From: an uncultured Paracoccaceae bacterium
Lineage (GTDB): Bacteria; Pseudomonadota; Alphaproteobacteria; Rhodobacterales; Rhodobacteraceae
Assembly (NCBI GenBank): GCA_958439195.1
Contig: OY288173.1
Span: 1-54,689 of the forward strand
Direction of reading: 5' to 3'
Length of the DNA: 54,689 bases
Part shown: piece by piece, positions 16,267 to 24,580 of the stretch
Layout of the letters: every line of letters starts with the position of its first letter
How positions within the stretch are numbered: position 1 is the first letter of the stretch
Notes under the pieces: model-generated
Databases searched by the model: none
What the model was told of the DNA's origin: nothing
Seen by the model: only the letters and a program-made list of their open reading frames with translations
Program-made: the position numbers and the translations under genes

Positions 16267-17687
16267 GCCGCCGCCCCCATCAACCGTGCGGGCAGGTTGT
16301 TGGCCCAGGTGCTGATCGTCCCCGCACCCAGACAAACCACCATGTCGCCAGGCCGCGCCTGTTCCTTGACCAGCCGCGCCAGATCGGCCTCATCCATGAT
16401 CCCGCGCGCGTGCCTGTGGCCATGCGCGATCAGCCCCGCCACCAGATCATCCCGGCTTGCTCCGGCAATCGGTTCCTCGCCCGCGGCATAGACATCGGCA
16501 ATCGCCACCACATCCGCCTCGTTGAAACAGGTGCAGAAATCGTCAAACAGGCTGGCCAGTCGGGTAAAGCGATGCGGCTGATGCACCGCGATGATACGCG
16601 CGCCGGGCGTGCCCGCCACCGCCTGCCGCGCCGCCTTCAGCACGGCGGCAATCTCGACCGGGTGATGGCCGTAATCGTCGATGATGGTCACGCCATTCAC
16701 CTCGCCCACGCGGGTAAAGCGGCGGTTCACCCCGCCAAAGCCCGCCAGCGCCTCGCGGATTTCGTCCTTCTTCATCCCCAGATGCCGTGCCACGGCAATC
16801 GCCGACAGCGCGTTGGATACGTTGTGATCCCCCGGCATCGGCAAGGTGCAGCCCTCGATCATCACGCCCTCCCCTTCATTCTGAAGAAGAACGTCGAACA
16901 CGGCCTTTCCATTCCGATATGAAAGGTTAACCGCCCGCACATCCGCCTGCGCATTGAACCCAAAGGTCACGATCCGCCGATCCGCGACACGGCCCACCAG
17001 GGCCTGCACTTCGGGATGATCCGTGCAGCACACCGCCAGCCCATAGAACGGGATGTTCGACACGAAATCCAGAAAACCCTTCCGCAGCGCATCAAAGGAA
17101 TGCCAATGCTCCATATGCTCGGGGTCGATATTCGTCACGATGGCGATGGTCGCGGGCAGCCGGTTGAACGACCCGTCGCTTTCATCTGCCTCAACCACCA
17201 TCCATTCGCCCGCGCCCGCCCGCGCATTCGACCCATAGGCATGGATCACCCCGCCATTGATGACCGTCGGGTCAAACCCGCCCTTGTCCAACAGCGTCGC
17301 CACCATTGTCGTGGTGGTCGTCTTGCCATGCGTCCCGGCAATTGCGATGTTGGATTTCAACCGCATCAACTCGGCCAGCATCTCGGCCCGCCGCACCACC
17401 GGCAGCTTCCTGCGCCGCGCCTCCTCCAACTCGGGGTTGCCCGCCTTGATGGCCGATGACACCACCACCACCGCCGCCTCGCCGATATTCTCGGCGCGCT
17501 GGCCCTCAAAGAACGCGGCCCCCAGCGATACCAGCCGGTCTGTGATCTTGCTGGCCTTGCTGTCCGATCCCTGCACCCGATAGCCCAGCGTCATCAGCAC
17601 CTCGGCAATCCCCGACATGCCGATCCCGCCGATGCCGACGAAATGAATAGGCCCCAGCTCCCCCGGAAGCTTTGTCGCCGCGTTCAT
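16263..17687 (-). CDS. murC: UDP-N-acetylmuramate-L-alanine ligase
   Basis: First amino-acid-adding ligase of peptidoglycan precursor synthesis: attaches L-alanine to UDP-MurNAc with ATP. The 474-residue product has an N-terminal UDP-binding loop (HFVGIGGIGMSGIAEVL), the ATP-binding motif AGTHGKTTTTTM (Lys122), the central VVEADESDGSF and VTNIDPEHMEHW, and the C-terminal IIDDYGHHPVEIAAVL and AVHQPHRFTR motifs. It overlaps murG upstream and the DUF2484 gene downstream by four bases each. Confidence 0.98.
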   Translation of the reverse strand: MNAATKLPGELGPIHFVGIGGIGMSGIAEVLMTLGYRVQGSDSKASKITDRLVSLGAAFFEGQRAENIGEAAVVVVSSAIKAGNPELEEARRRKLPVVRRAEMLAELMRLKSNIAIAGTHGKTTTTTMVATLLDKGGFDPTVINGGVIHAYGSNARAGAGEWMVVEADESDGSFNRLPATIAIVTNIDPEHMEHWHSFDALRKGFLDFVSNIPFYGLAVCCTDHPEVQALVGRVADRRIVTFGFNAQADVRAVNLSYRNGKAVFDVLLQNEGEGVMIEGCTLPMPGDHNVSNALSAIAVARHLGMKKDEIREALAGFGGVNRRFTRVGEVNGVTIIDDYGHHPVEIAAVLKAARQAVAGTPGARIIAVHQPHRFTRLASLFDDFCTCFNEADVVAIADVYAAGEEPIAGASRDDLVAGLIAHGHRHARGIMDEADLARLVKEQARPGDMVVCLGAGTISTWANNLPARLMGAAA

Positions 17688-18784
17688 GATGCTGTTCCCT
17701 TCGCCAGTTCCTCGACCAGCGCCACCAGACGGCCGGTCGCATCGGGGCGTCCCTGCCCCAGCGCATGCTGTGCCATCGCCACCGCCACATCGGGCTGGCC
17801 CAGCACCACCTCCAATTGCGCGGCCAGCGCGGCGGGGTCAAGCGCCTTTTCCGGCATCATCACCGCTGCCCCAGCGTCAACCAACCCCCGCGCATTGGCG
17901 GTCTGATGGTCCCCGGTCGCCGCCGCAAAGGGGATCAGGATGGCAGGCCGCCCGATCACGCTGATATCCGCCACCGACGATGCCCCCGACCGCGACACCA
18001 CCAGTTGCGCCTCGGAAAGCCTGCGTGGAATGTCACGAAAGAACGGCTCCACCTCCGCCATCACCCCTGCGGCGTCATAGGCGGCAACCACCCGCGCCAC
18101 ATCCTCGTCCCGCGCCTGATGCGCCACCCGCAGATAGCGCCGTATCCCCTCAGGCAGCATCGCCACCGCCGCCGGCACCACATCCGACAACACCCGCGCG
18201 CCCTGCGACCCGCCAATCACCAAAAGGCTCATCGGGTATTCGCCGGGCGGAATATACCCCGCCGCCGCCCGCTCCAGCACCGCCGCCCGCACCGGATTGC
18301 CCACATGCACCCCCGCCACGCCCTCGGGCAGGTCGGTGGGCCATGTCCCGCAGGCCACCTTGTCCACACGCGGCGCGAACAGCCGGTTCACCCGCCCCAG
18401 CACGCCATTCTGTTCATGGATCATCCGGGGCCGACGCAACACCCAGGCCGCCGCCAGCGCCGGAATCGTCGGATACCCGCCAAACCCCACCACCACCGCA
18501 GGCCGGTCCCGCATCATCCCCATCACCGCCGCCAGGATGCCACCAGCTATCCGAAACGGCACCACCAGCTTTGCCGCGACACCCCCGCGCGCAAAGGTGG
18601 CGCTGGCCACTTCGTCCACCGCCACCACATGCGGAAACCCGCCCGCATAGCGTGCGCCGCGCGCATCGGTCGACAGCTTCACGCGCCACCCCTTCCGCAC
18701 CATCGCCTCGGCAAGTGCCTGCGCGGGGAACATATGCCCCCCCGTGCCCCCCGCCGCGATGAGCAGAAGCGGCCCCTGCGCCAT
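17684..18784 (-). CDS. murG: UDP-GlcNAc:undecaprenyl-PP-MurNAc-pentapeptide GlcNAc transferase
   Basis: Membrane-associated glycosyltransferase converting lipid I to lipid II on the cytoplasmic face. The 366-residue product has the N-terminal glycine-rich loop LLLIAAGGTGGHMFPAQALA, the interdomain IHEQNGVLGRVNRL, the second loop LLVIGGSQGARVLSDVVP and the donor-binding VVSRSGASSVADI and PFAAATGDHQTANA. It overlaps ftsW by one base and murC by four, indicating tight translational coupling between flippase-associated and synthetic steps. Confidence 0.98.
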   Translation of the reverse strand: MAQGPLLLIAAGGTGGHMFPAQALAEAMVRKGWRVKLSTDARGARYAGGFPHVVAVDEVASATFARGGVAAKLVVPFRIAGGILAAVMGMMRDRPAVVVGFGGYPTIPALAAAWVLRRPRMIHEQNGVLGRVNRLFAPRVDKVACGTWPTDLPEGVAGVHVGNPVRAAVLERAAAGYIPPGEYPMSLLVIGGSQGARVLSDVVPAAVAMLPEGIRRYLRVAHQARDEDVARVVAAYDAAGVMAEVEPFFRDIPRRLSEAQLVVSRSGASSVADISVIGRPAILIPFAAATGDHQTANARGLVDAGAAVMMPEKALDPAALAAQLEVVLGQPDVAVAMAQHALGQGRPDATGRLVALVEELAKGTAS

Positions 18785-19950
18785 CAGCGGCCCCCGCGCC
18801 CGAACACATCACCCATCGTACCTTGCGGGCGCATCCGTGTCATCGCCAGCAAAGCCCCCACCGTGATGCCCGCCGCAATCACCGAAGACCCGCCATAGCT
18901 GACGAAAGGCAGCGTCATGCCCTTCGCAGGCAACAGCCGCACCGCAACCCCCATATTGATCATCGCCTGCACGCCAAAGATGCAGGCCAGCCCCGTCCCC
19001 GCCAACCGGATGAACGGATCACGTTCTTTCGTCAGCCGCATCAGCGACCGCACCACCACCGTGGTATAAAGCGCGATGATCACCAGAACCAGGATCAGGC
19101 CATATTCTTCGGCCGCCACCGCGATGATGAAATCGGTATGCGCATCGGGCAGCGACCATTTCACCTGCCCCGCGCCCACGCCCACCCCAAAGAACCCGCC
19201 TTCCTGAATGGCGTTGGTGGCATAGCCTAACTGCGTGCGCGGGTCGATATCGGGCGTCAGGAACCCGTCGATCCGGCGCGCGAAATGCTCGCTGCTCTCA
19301 TAGGCGCCAAAGCCGCCCACGACGACCATGCCCACGACAATCCCGATCAACGTCATCGGCGCCCCGGCCACGAAATACACCACCCCCCAGCCAAACAGCA
19401 CCAACGCCGCCTGCCCGAAATCCGGCTGCATCGCCAAAAGCCCCACCACCACCAGCGCGATGGCAAAGCTCACCGTCTTTCCGGGTGGCCCGTTCAGATC
19501 GAAACTCGCCGCCATCAACCAGGCCACCACGATCACGAAACCGGGCTTCAGGAATTCCGACGGCTGCACCGAGGCAAAGCCAAGGCTGAACCAGCGCACC
19601 GCACCCTTGCCGAAATCGGTGCCAAAAATGGGCAACAGCGCCAGCGCCACAAAGGCCAGCGCAAACCCCAGCACACCCAAACGGCGCACCATTGCGGGCG
19701 TCATCATCGACACCCCCACCATCGCCGCCAGCGCCAGCCCGCCAAAAAACGCCTGCCGCTGCACGTAATAGAACGGCTCAAGCCCGTTCCGGCTGGCCAG
19801 CGGCACACTCGCCGCCAGACCCAGCAGCAATCCGATGCCAAACAGCACCATGATGCAGGTCATCGACCACTTGTCGATTGTCCGCCACCAACGGGGAAGA
19901 ACCGGCTCCGTCACCCGTGAGGGCATGGAGCCATAGACCATCTCAGTCAT
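18784..19950 (-). CDS. ftsW: Lipid II polymerase FtsW (SEDS family)
   Basis: Multi-pass inner-membrane SEDS glycosyltransferase making septal peptidoglycan together with a class B penicillin-binding protein. From ATG 19950 (MTEMVYGSMPS) the product is 388 residues with about ten membrane helices and hallmark segments FYYVQRQAFFGGLALA, SLGFASVQPSEFLKPGFVIV, LLAMQPDFGQAAL, and KGMTLPFVSYGGSSVIAAGI. The GTG-type longer reading to 19974 is not needed. It is the first gene of the continuous cluster here; murD, its usual upstream neighbour, is about 4.6 kb away beyond unrelated genes. Confidence 0.96.
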   Translation of the reverse strand: MTEMVYGSMPSRVTEPVLPRWWRTIDKWSMTCIMVLFGIGLLLGLAASVPLASRNGLEPFYYVQRQAFFGGLALAAMVGVSMMTPAMVRRLGVLGFALAFVALALLPIFGTDFGKGAVRWFSLGFASVQPSEFLKPGFVIVVAWLMAASFDLNGPPGKTVSFAIALVVVGLLAMQPDFGQAALVLFGWGVVYFVAGAPMTLIGIVVGMVVVGGFGAYESSEHFARRIDGFLTPDIDPRTQLGYATNAIQEGGFFGVGVGAGQVKWSLPDAHTDFIIAVAAEEYGLILVLVIIALYTTVVVRSLMRLTKERDPFIRLAGTGLACIFGVQAMINMGVAVRLLPAKGMTLPFVSYGGSSVIAAGITVGALLAMTRMRPQGTMGDVFGRGGR

Positions 19951-20401
19951 GGATAATACGCCTGCTGCCTGCACTGCTCGATGCCCGTTTGTCCGGGCTT
20001 GGCAGAAACTCTAGCCCAAGTTTCCGAATCAATCCAGCGCAAACCACGCCGCGCGACTCACCCGAATCGGCAAAAGCTGCACCCCCCGGCGACTGACCGC
20101 CACCCCTGCGCCCAACCCCTGCCACCCCCTGCCAACCGCCCCCCAAGCAAAGCCGCAGTCAGCCGCCCCATCCACCGCCCCCCCCTTTCATCTTGGCGAA
20201 AAATACCCTGGGGGCAGCCGCCACAGGCGGCGCGGGGGCAAAGCCCCCGATGTCTTGTCCGCCCACCTCTCTTCCCCCGATCACGCCGCATCCGGGCGCG
20301 CGCATCCCCACCGCCCCCTCACGCATTGGTGAACATCGCACCGCGCCTGCGTCACTGGAACCGCGCTACTCTCATTTTTGAAATCGCCAGAGGAGACCCC
20401 G
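19951..20401. other. 451-base non-coding stretch between ftsW and the hydrolase gene
   Basis: No protein-like reading frame was found. It must hold the promoter of the ftsW-to-ftsZ cluster (leftward) and of the dienelactone hydrolase gene (rightward). It also contains a repeat-like block at 20193-20248 with two adjacent hairpins, a copy of which occurs near 31893-31931. Confidence 0.7.
20193..20248. repeat. Dispersed intergenic element, copy 1
   Basis: TTGGCGAAAAATACCCTGGGGG (22 bases in two parts: TTGGCGAAAAATACCC then TGGGGG) is followed by two hairpins, GCCGCC-ACA-GGCGGC (20217-20231) and GGGGGC-AAA-GCCCCC (20234-20248). A reverse-oriented copy with the same core (TTGGCAAAAATACCC then CGGGGG) and a GGGGGC/GCCCCC hairpin lies at 31893-31931. 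Confidence 0.65.
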
Positions 20402-21313
20402 ATGAACAGCGCCACGCCCCGCCTGACCGCCCGCGACTTTTCCCCCGAACTCTTGGAACTTTACGATTTCTACGCCCACGGAAAGATCACCAAACGCGAA
20501 TTCCTTGACCGCGCAGGCAAATTCGCCGTGGGCGGGCTGACCGCCGCCGCCATCCTGTCGGTCATGTCGCCCGATTACGCGCTCGCAAGCCAGGTCGATT
20601 TTACCGATCCCGGCATCCTTGCCGAATACATCACCTACCCCTCCCCCGACGGGCATGGCGACGTGCGCGGCTACCTCGTCCGCCCCGCAGTGGACGGCGT
20701 GGCCATCGCCGACCCGCGCCCTGCTGTCGTGGTGGTCCACGAAAACCGCGGCCTGAACCCTTATATCGAAGATGTCGCCCGCCGCGTCGCCAAGGCAGGC
20801 TATATCGCCCTCGCCCCCGATGGCCTCACCTCAGTGGGCGGCTATCCCGGCAATGACGAAAAGGGGCGCGAGCTGCAATCTTCGGTCGACCCCGAAAAAC
20901 TCATGAATGATTTCTTTGCCGCCATCGACTTTCTGAAGGCCGACAGCCGCACCACCGGCAAGGTCGGCATCACCGGCTTTTGCTATGGGGGCGGTGTCTC
21001 CAACGCCGCCGCCGTCGCTTTCCCCGATCTGGCCTGCGCCGTCCCCTTCTACGGTCGTCAGGCAGCGGCAGAGGACGTGGCCCGCATCAACGCCCCCATC
21101 CTGCTGCACTATGCGGAACTGGACACCCGCATCAACGAAGGCTGGCCCGCCTATGAGGCCGCGCTGAAGGCCGCTGGCAAAACCTATGAGGCGCACATCT
21201 ACCCCGGCGTGAACCACGGCTTCCACAACGACTCGACACCCCGCTATGACGAGGCCGCCGCCACCCTCGCCTGGGACCGCACCCTCGCCTGGTTCTCGAA
21301 ATACCTCAGCTAA
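20402..21313 (+). CDS. Dienelactone hydrolase family protein
   Basis: Alpha/beta hydrolase of the carboxymethylenebutenolidase type, expected to open lactone or ester rings; the substrate is unknown. The 303-residue product has the nucleophile elbow GFCYGGG (Cys194), Asp241 (ELDTRI) and His272 (GVNHGFHND). A 64-residue N-terminal extension contains TKREFLDRAGKFAVGG followed by a hydrophobic run and ALAS. This resembles a Tat signal but with KR instead of RR, so export is possible but unsure. ATG 20402 follows AGAGGAG. Its stop overlaps the convergent LysR gene by eight bases. Confidence 0.9.
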   Translation: MNSATPRLTARDFSPELLELYDFYAHGKITKREFLDRAGKFAVGGLTAAAILSVMSPDYALASQVDFTDPGILAEYITYPSPDGHGDVRGYLVRPAVDGVAIADPRPAVVVVHENRGLNPYIEDVARRVAKAGYIALAPDGLTSVGGYPGNDEKGRELQSSVDPEKLMNDFFAAIDFLKADSRTTGKVGITGFCYGGGVSNAAAVAFPDLACAVPFYGRQAAAEDVARINAPILLHYAELDTRINEGWPAYEAALKAAGKTYEAHIYPGVNHGFHNDSTPRYDEAAATLAWDRTLAWFSKYLS

Positions 21314-22217
21314 GCACCGCCACCAGACGCGCGCAGATCCAGTCCACCCCCGGATCGCGCGCATTGCGCAGATGGCGCACCGCCATCACCGGGAACCGCC
21401 GCAATTCCAGCGGCGGTTCCGCCACCCCCAGCCCGAACAAGGGCGCATAGGCCCGCGCCAGCCGCGCAGGCAGGGTCGCCACACAGTCGCTCCCCGCCAC
21501 CGCCGCCAGCGCCGGAAAGAACTGCGGCACCGCCGCCACCACCCGCCGCGTCAACCCCGCCGCCTCCAGCGCATGGTCCGCCACGCCCCGCAAATCACCA
21601 CCGGGTGACACCAGCACATGCGGCAACCCCGCATACCGCTCCAGCGTCATCGGCTCCGCCAATAAGGCAGGCCGCGCCACCACCAGAAAGCCCTGCTCGT
21701 ACAAAACCTGCACCTGTACGAATTCCGGCAGATCCCACAAAAACCCCAGCGCCAGATCCACCTCTCCCGCCTGCAAGGCCTCGACCGCCGCCCGCCGCGC
21801 CAAAGGCAACACCGCCACCTGCACCCCCGGCGCATCCCGCACCAGCGCCGCCACCAGACCGGGGATCACCGCCGCCTGCTCCGCATCCAGCGCCGCAATC
21901 CGAAACACCCGCCGCGCGTCCCCCGGATCGAACCCCACCCCCGCCCCCAACGCGCCGCGCAACGCCTCTACCGCCGCCCGCACCGGCGCCTCCAGCCGCA
22001 AGGCCACCGCCGTCGGGTCCATCCCATGCGGCCGCCGCAGGAACAGCGGATCACCGAAAACATCGCGCAACCGCCGCAACGCCTGGCTGACGCCCGATTG
22101 CGTCAACCCCAGTTCCGCCGCCACCGTCACCGCCTTGCGATGCCTAAGCAGGCCCAGAAACACCAACAGCACCGTCAGGTCCAACCGCCTGAGTTCGGAA
22201 TTTCTGAATTCAGACAT
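21306..22217 (-). CDS. LysR family transcriptional regulator
   Basis: DNA-binding regulator of 303 residues. The N-terminal winged helix-turn-helix (about residues 11-70: LDLTVLLVFLGLLRHRKAV, VAAELGLTQSGVSQALRRLR, FGDPLFLRRPHGM) is followed by a periplasmic-binding-protein-like effector domain. It reads away from the reductase operon at 22290 and converges on the hydrolase gene, so one or both are its likely targets. The 72-base divergent spacer and the start of the gene contain TTCTGAA (22202-22208) and TTCAGAA (22233-22239), a possible LysR operator. The effector is not predictable. Confidence 0.93.
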   Translation of the reverse strand: MSEFRNSELRRLDLTVLLVFLGLLRHRKAVTVAAELGLTQSGVSQALRRLRDVFGDPLFLRRPHGMDPTAVALRLEAPVRAAVEALRGALGAGVGFDPGDARRVFRIAALDAEQAAVIPGLVAALVRDAPGVQVAVLPLARRAAVEALQAGEVDLALGFLWDLPEFVQVQVLYEQGFLVVARPALLAEPMTLERYAGLPHVLVSPGGDLRGVADHALEAAGLTRRVVAAVPQFFPALAAVAGSDCVATLPARLARAYAPLFGLGVAEPPLELRRFPVMAVRHLRNARDPGVDWICARLVAVLS

Positions 22218-22239
22218 GATGCCTTTTCATTTTTCAGAA
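22202..22239. promoter_or_regulatory. Possible LysR operator between the LysR gene and the reductase operon
   Basis: TTCTGAA (22202-22208) and TTCAGAA (22233-22239) are inverted copies 24 bases apart, spanning the LysR start codon. A perfect palindrome CTGAATTCAG (22204-22213) overlaps the first half. LysR proteins commonly autoregulate and control a divergent operon from such sites. Confidence 0.4.
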
Positions 22240-22289
22240 TATCATCGCCTTACTACCTTGCCCCACAGGATCAGGGCAAAGGAAATCCC

Positions 22290-22934
22290 ATGCAGATCGC
22301 CATCCTTGGCACTGGAAACGTCGGCGGCGCGCTGGCCCGCGCCCTCGCCCCCCGCCATGCCATCACCCTCGGCACCCGCGATGCCGCCCAGCCATCAGAC
22401 CGCACCACCGCCCTCGCCGCCCATACGGGCGCACAGATCGCCGCGATGCCAGACGCCGCACAGGCTGCCGAAGTCATCCTCCTCGCCTTGCCCTGGCACG
22501 CTCTCACCTCCACCCTGCCCAGCCTTGGCCCGCTCGCCGGCAAGGTGGTGATCGACGGCACCAACCCCCTCACCCCCACCCCCCACGGCCTCGACCTTGC
22601 CCTCGGTCACACCACCAGCGGCGCGGAATACGTCCAGCGCCAACTGCCTGCCGCCCATGTCGTGAAAACGCTGAACCAGGTCGGGGCCGAGGTGATGGAA
22701 CACAATGCCCACCTCCCCCACCGCCCCGTGCAATTCATCGCCGGTGACAGCGCGCAGGCCAAGGAAACCGCCGCCACCCTGCTGCGCGATCTCGGCTTTG
22801 ACCCGCTTGATGCCGGCCCCCTGCACCGCGCCCGCCTGCTGGAACCCTTTGCCCTGCTGTGGATCAATCAGGCCATCCTGCGCGGCAAGGGCCGCACCTG
22901 GGCCTTCGCCGCCATCGACGGACCCGCCCCATGA
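22290..22934 (+). CDS. NADP-dependent oxidoreductase (F420-dependent NADP reductase-like)
   Basis: Rossmann-fold protein of 214 residues related to NADPH-dependent F420 reductases and NAD(P)-binding pyrroline-5-carboxylate reductase-like proteins. The nucleotide loop is MQIAILGTGNVGGALARAL, followed by GTRDA (likely phosphate-binding arginine), VILLALPWHAL, VVIDGTNPL and VVKTLNQVGAEVM. Without evidence for F420 synthesis here, a general NADPH-dependent reductase is the safer call. ATG 22290 follows AAAGGAAA. Its stop overlaps the start of the next gene by four bases. Confidence 0.85.
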   Translation: MQIAILGTGNVGGALARALAPRHAITLGTRDAAQPSDRTTALAAHTGAQIAAMPDAAQAAEVILLALPWHALTSTLPSLGPLAGKVVIDGTNPLTPTPHGLDLALGHTTSGAEYVQRQLPAAHVVKTLNQVGAEVMEHNAHLPHRPVQFIAGDSAQAKETAATLLRDLGFDPLDAGPLHRARLLEPFALLWINQAILRGKGRTWAFAAIDGPAP

Positions 22935-23509
22935 GTGCCACACCCATAAACACCACACCCGTCACCACAATCGTCCGCCGCCATATCCGCGCAGGCCAGG
23001 ACGCCGCCTATCAGGACTGGCTCACCCGCCTCACCACAGGCGCGGCGCGCGATTTCCCCGGCTATCTGGGTGCCGAATTCCACCGCCCCGCCCGCCCAAC
23101 CGATCCCTGGCGCTGCGTCTTCCGCTTCGACAGCCTCGACCACCTCGACGCCTTCGAACGCTCCCCTTTCCGCGCGCAGATGCTGGATGAGGCCGCCCCC
23201 CTCTTTGCCGCAGACGCCACATGGGAACGCCTCACCGGGTTAGAGCTGTGGTTCGACCCGCCCCCCGGCATCCCCATCCCCCAACCCTCGCCGCACCGCA
23301 TGGCACTGGTGCTGGTCGCGGTGGTTTTCACCCTCGTCCTGATCCTCAACCTCGCCCTCGGCCCGCTCATGGCCACATGGCCCTTGCCCCTGCGCCTGCT
23401 TGTGACCGTCACCCTGCAAGTGGCGCTGATGACCTATGTCATCATGCCCCGCCTCACCCCGCGCATCGCCCGCTTTATCTATCCCTCACCCCGAAAGGAC
23501 AGAACATGA
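22931..23509 (+). CDS. Membrane-anchored antibiotic biosynthesis monooxygenase (ABM) domain protein
   Basis: The 192-residue product joins a ferredoxin-like ABM domain (about residues 10-115; TIVRRHIRAGQDAAYQDWL, FPGYLGAEFHRP, WRCVFRFDSLDHLDAFERS) to two C-terminal membrane helices (MALVLVAVVFTLVLILNLAL and LLVTVTLQVALMTYVIMP) of the COG3224 type. ABM domains act as small cofactor-free oxygenases or binding modules; no substrate is evident. Both gene borders overlap by four bases (ATGA), tying it to the reductase and the PfpI gene. The anchor places the domain at the inner membrane, probably on the cytoplasmic face. Confidence 0.85.
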   Translation: MSATPINTTPVTTIVRRHIRAGQDAAYQDWLTRLTTGAARDFPGYLGAEFHRPARPTDPWRCVFRFDSLDHLDAFERSPFRAQMLDEAAPLFAADATWERLTGLELWFDPPPGIPIPQPSPHRMALVLVAVVFTLVLILNLALGPLMATWPLPLRLLVTVTLQVALMTYVIMPRLTPRIARFIYPSPRKDRT

Positions 23510-24243
23510 CCGCCGCAATCGACACCCACACCCCCCGTCGCATCCTGATGATCGCCGCCAACGCCGCCACCTCGCCCATCACCGGATGGCCCGTGGGCTT
23601 CTGGTGGGCCGAACTCACCCATCCCTATTGGGCCTTCACCGAGGCGGGATTTCACGTCGACATCATCAGCCCCCAAGGCGGCGACCTTATCGCCGACGGC
23701 TTCTCCGATCCCGAAGATGCCTCCGGCTATTCCGCCCATGACATCCTCTCGCTCGGCTTCAAACACAGCGCCGCCCACGCGGCCCTGCTGAAAGGCACAA
23801 AGTCCATCGCCGATGTCGACCCCACAGCTTATGACGCCATCTTCCTTGCAGGTGGCCAATCCCCAATGGTCACCATGATCGACGACACAGCCCTCCACGC
23901 CTATCTGGCAAAGGTGTGGGAGGCGGGCAAACTCCTCGCCATCGTCTGCCACGGCACCTGCGTCCTGTTGAAAACCCGCCTCTCCAATGGCGACCTGCTG
24001 GTCAAGGGCCGCACCTGGACGGGCTTTGCCGACAGCGAGGAAGATTTCGCCGACAGCTTCGTCGGCCACCGCATCCAACCCTTCCGGATCGAGGAAGAGG
24101 CGAAGAAACTCCCCGACACCAACTTCATCACCGCCAGCCGCTTCAAACCCTTCGCCCTGCGCGACGGCAACCTGATCACGGGCCAACAGCAATATTCCGG
24201 CGCCCGCGCCGCCGAACTGGTGATCGAAGCTCTGGGTCGATGA
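23506..24243 (+). CDS. DJ-1/PfpI type 1 glutamine amidotransferase-like protein
   Basis: A 245-residue protein of the DJ-1/PfpI superfamily, in the branch of Hsp31-like and class I GATase-like proteins. It shows the N-terminal strand RRILMIAANAATSPITGWPV, FLAGGQSPMVTM, the nucleophile elbow AIVCHGTCVLL (Cys within VCHG), and a late FRIEEEAKKLPD and NLITGQQQYSGARAAELV. Members act as glyoxalases, deglycases or chaperones. Co-transcription with an NADP reductase and an ABM protein would fit detoxification of reactive carbonyls or quinones, which is inference. Confidence 0.88.
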   Translation: MTAAIDTHTPRRILMIAANAATSPITGWPVGFWWAELTHPYWAFTEAGFHVDIISPQGGDLIADGFSDPEDASGYSAHDILSLGFKHSAAHAALLKGTKSIADVDPTAYDAIFLAGGQSPMVTMIDDTALHAYLAKVWEAGKLLAIVCHGTCVLLKTRLSNGDLLVKGRTWTGFADSEEDFADSFVGHRIQPFRIEEEAKKLPDTNFITASRFKPFALRDGNLITGQQQYSGARAAELVIEALGR

Positions 24244-24580
24244 TCGCGCCCCCGAAGGGCAGGTATTCCGGTGCAGAAAACGTGCCGGAAAAGGCCTCAT
24301 CTTCTTCCCCCCGGCCAAAAGGCCGGGGCACCCCACCCGCACCCCGTATCCTGCACCAGCAACCGACGCGAACACGGCGTCAGGTTTCGCCTGGCGTGAT
24401 CCGCCCAAAGAAACCGGAACGGCGGCCATTCGGTCCCGGTCCCCAACCACCCGACTCACCCCATCCCTTGCCACCCCATTAACCTTAACGGCGCATGAGG
24501 CACCCGTGCGTATGCACAGCCGTCTGCACTGTCCGTCTGCACCGGGCGCGGCACAGCCAAAACCTGCAAAGCCGGAAAAT
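24244..24580. other. 337-base non-coding stretch between the PfpI gene and murD
   Basis: No convincing protein is seen. It contains a strong hairpin at 24309-24328 (CCCCGGCC and GGCCGGGG around AAAA), placed where transcripts converging from the PfpI gene and murD meet. A short region with CGTCTGCAC-type direct repeats lies at about 24520-24540. Confidence 0.65.
24309..24328. terminator. Hairpin between convergent pfpI-like gene and murD
   Basis: CCCCGGCC (24309-24316), AAAA loop, GGCCGGGG (24321-24328). A stable 8-bp GC stem between two converging genes, without a clear T-run on either side; a bidirectional stop is plausible. Confidence 0.45.

Noticed and set aside
24476..24492. ATTAACCTTAACGG considered as a CtrA site
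   Set aside because: The two TTAA halves are two bases apart instead of seven, and it lies downstream of both neighbouring genes.
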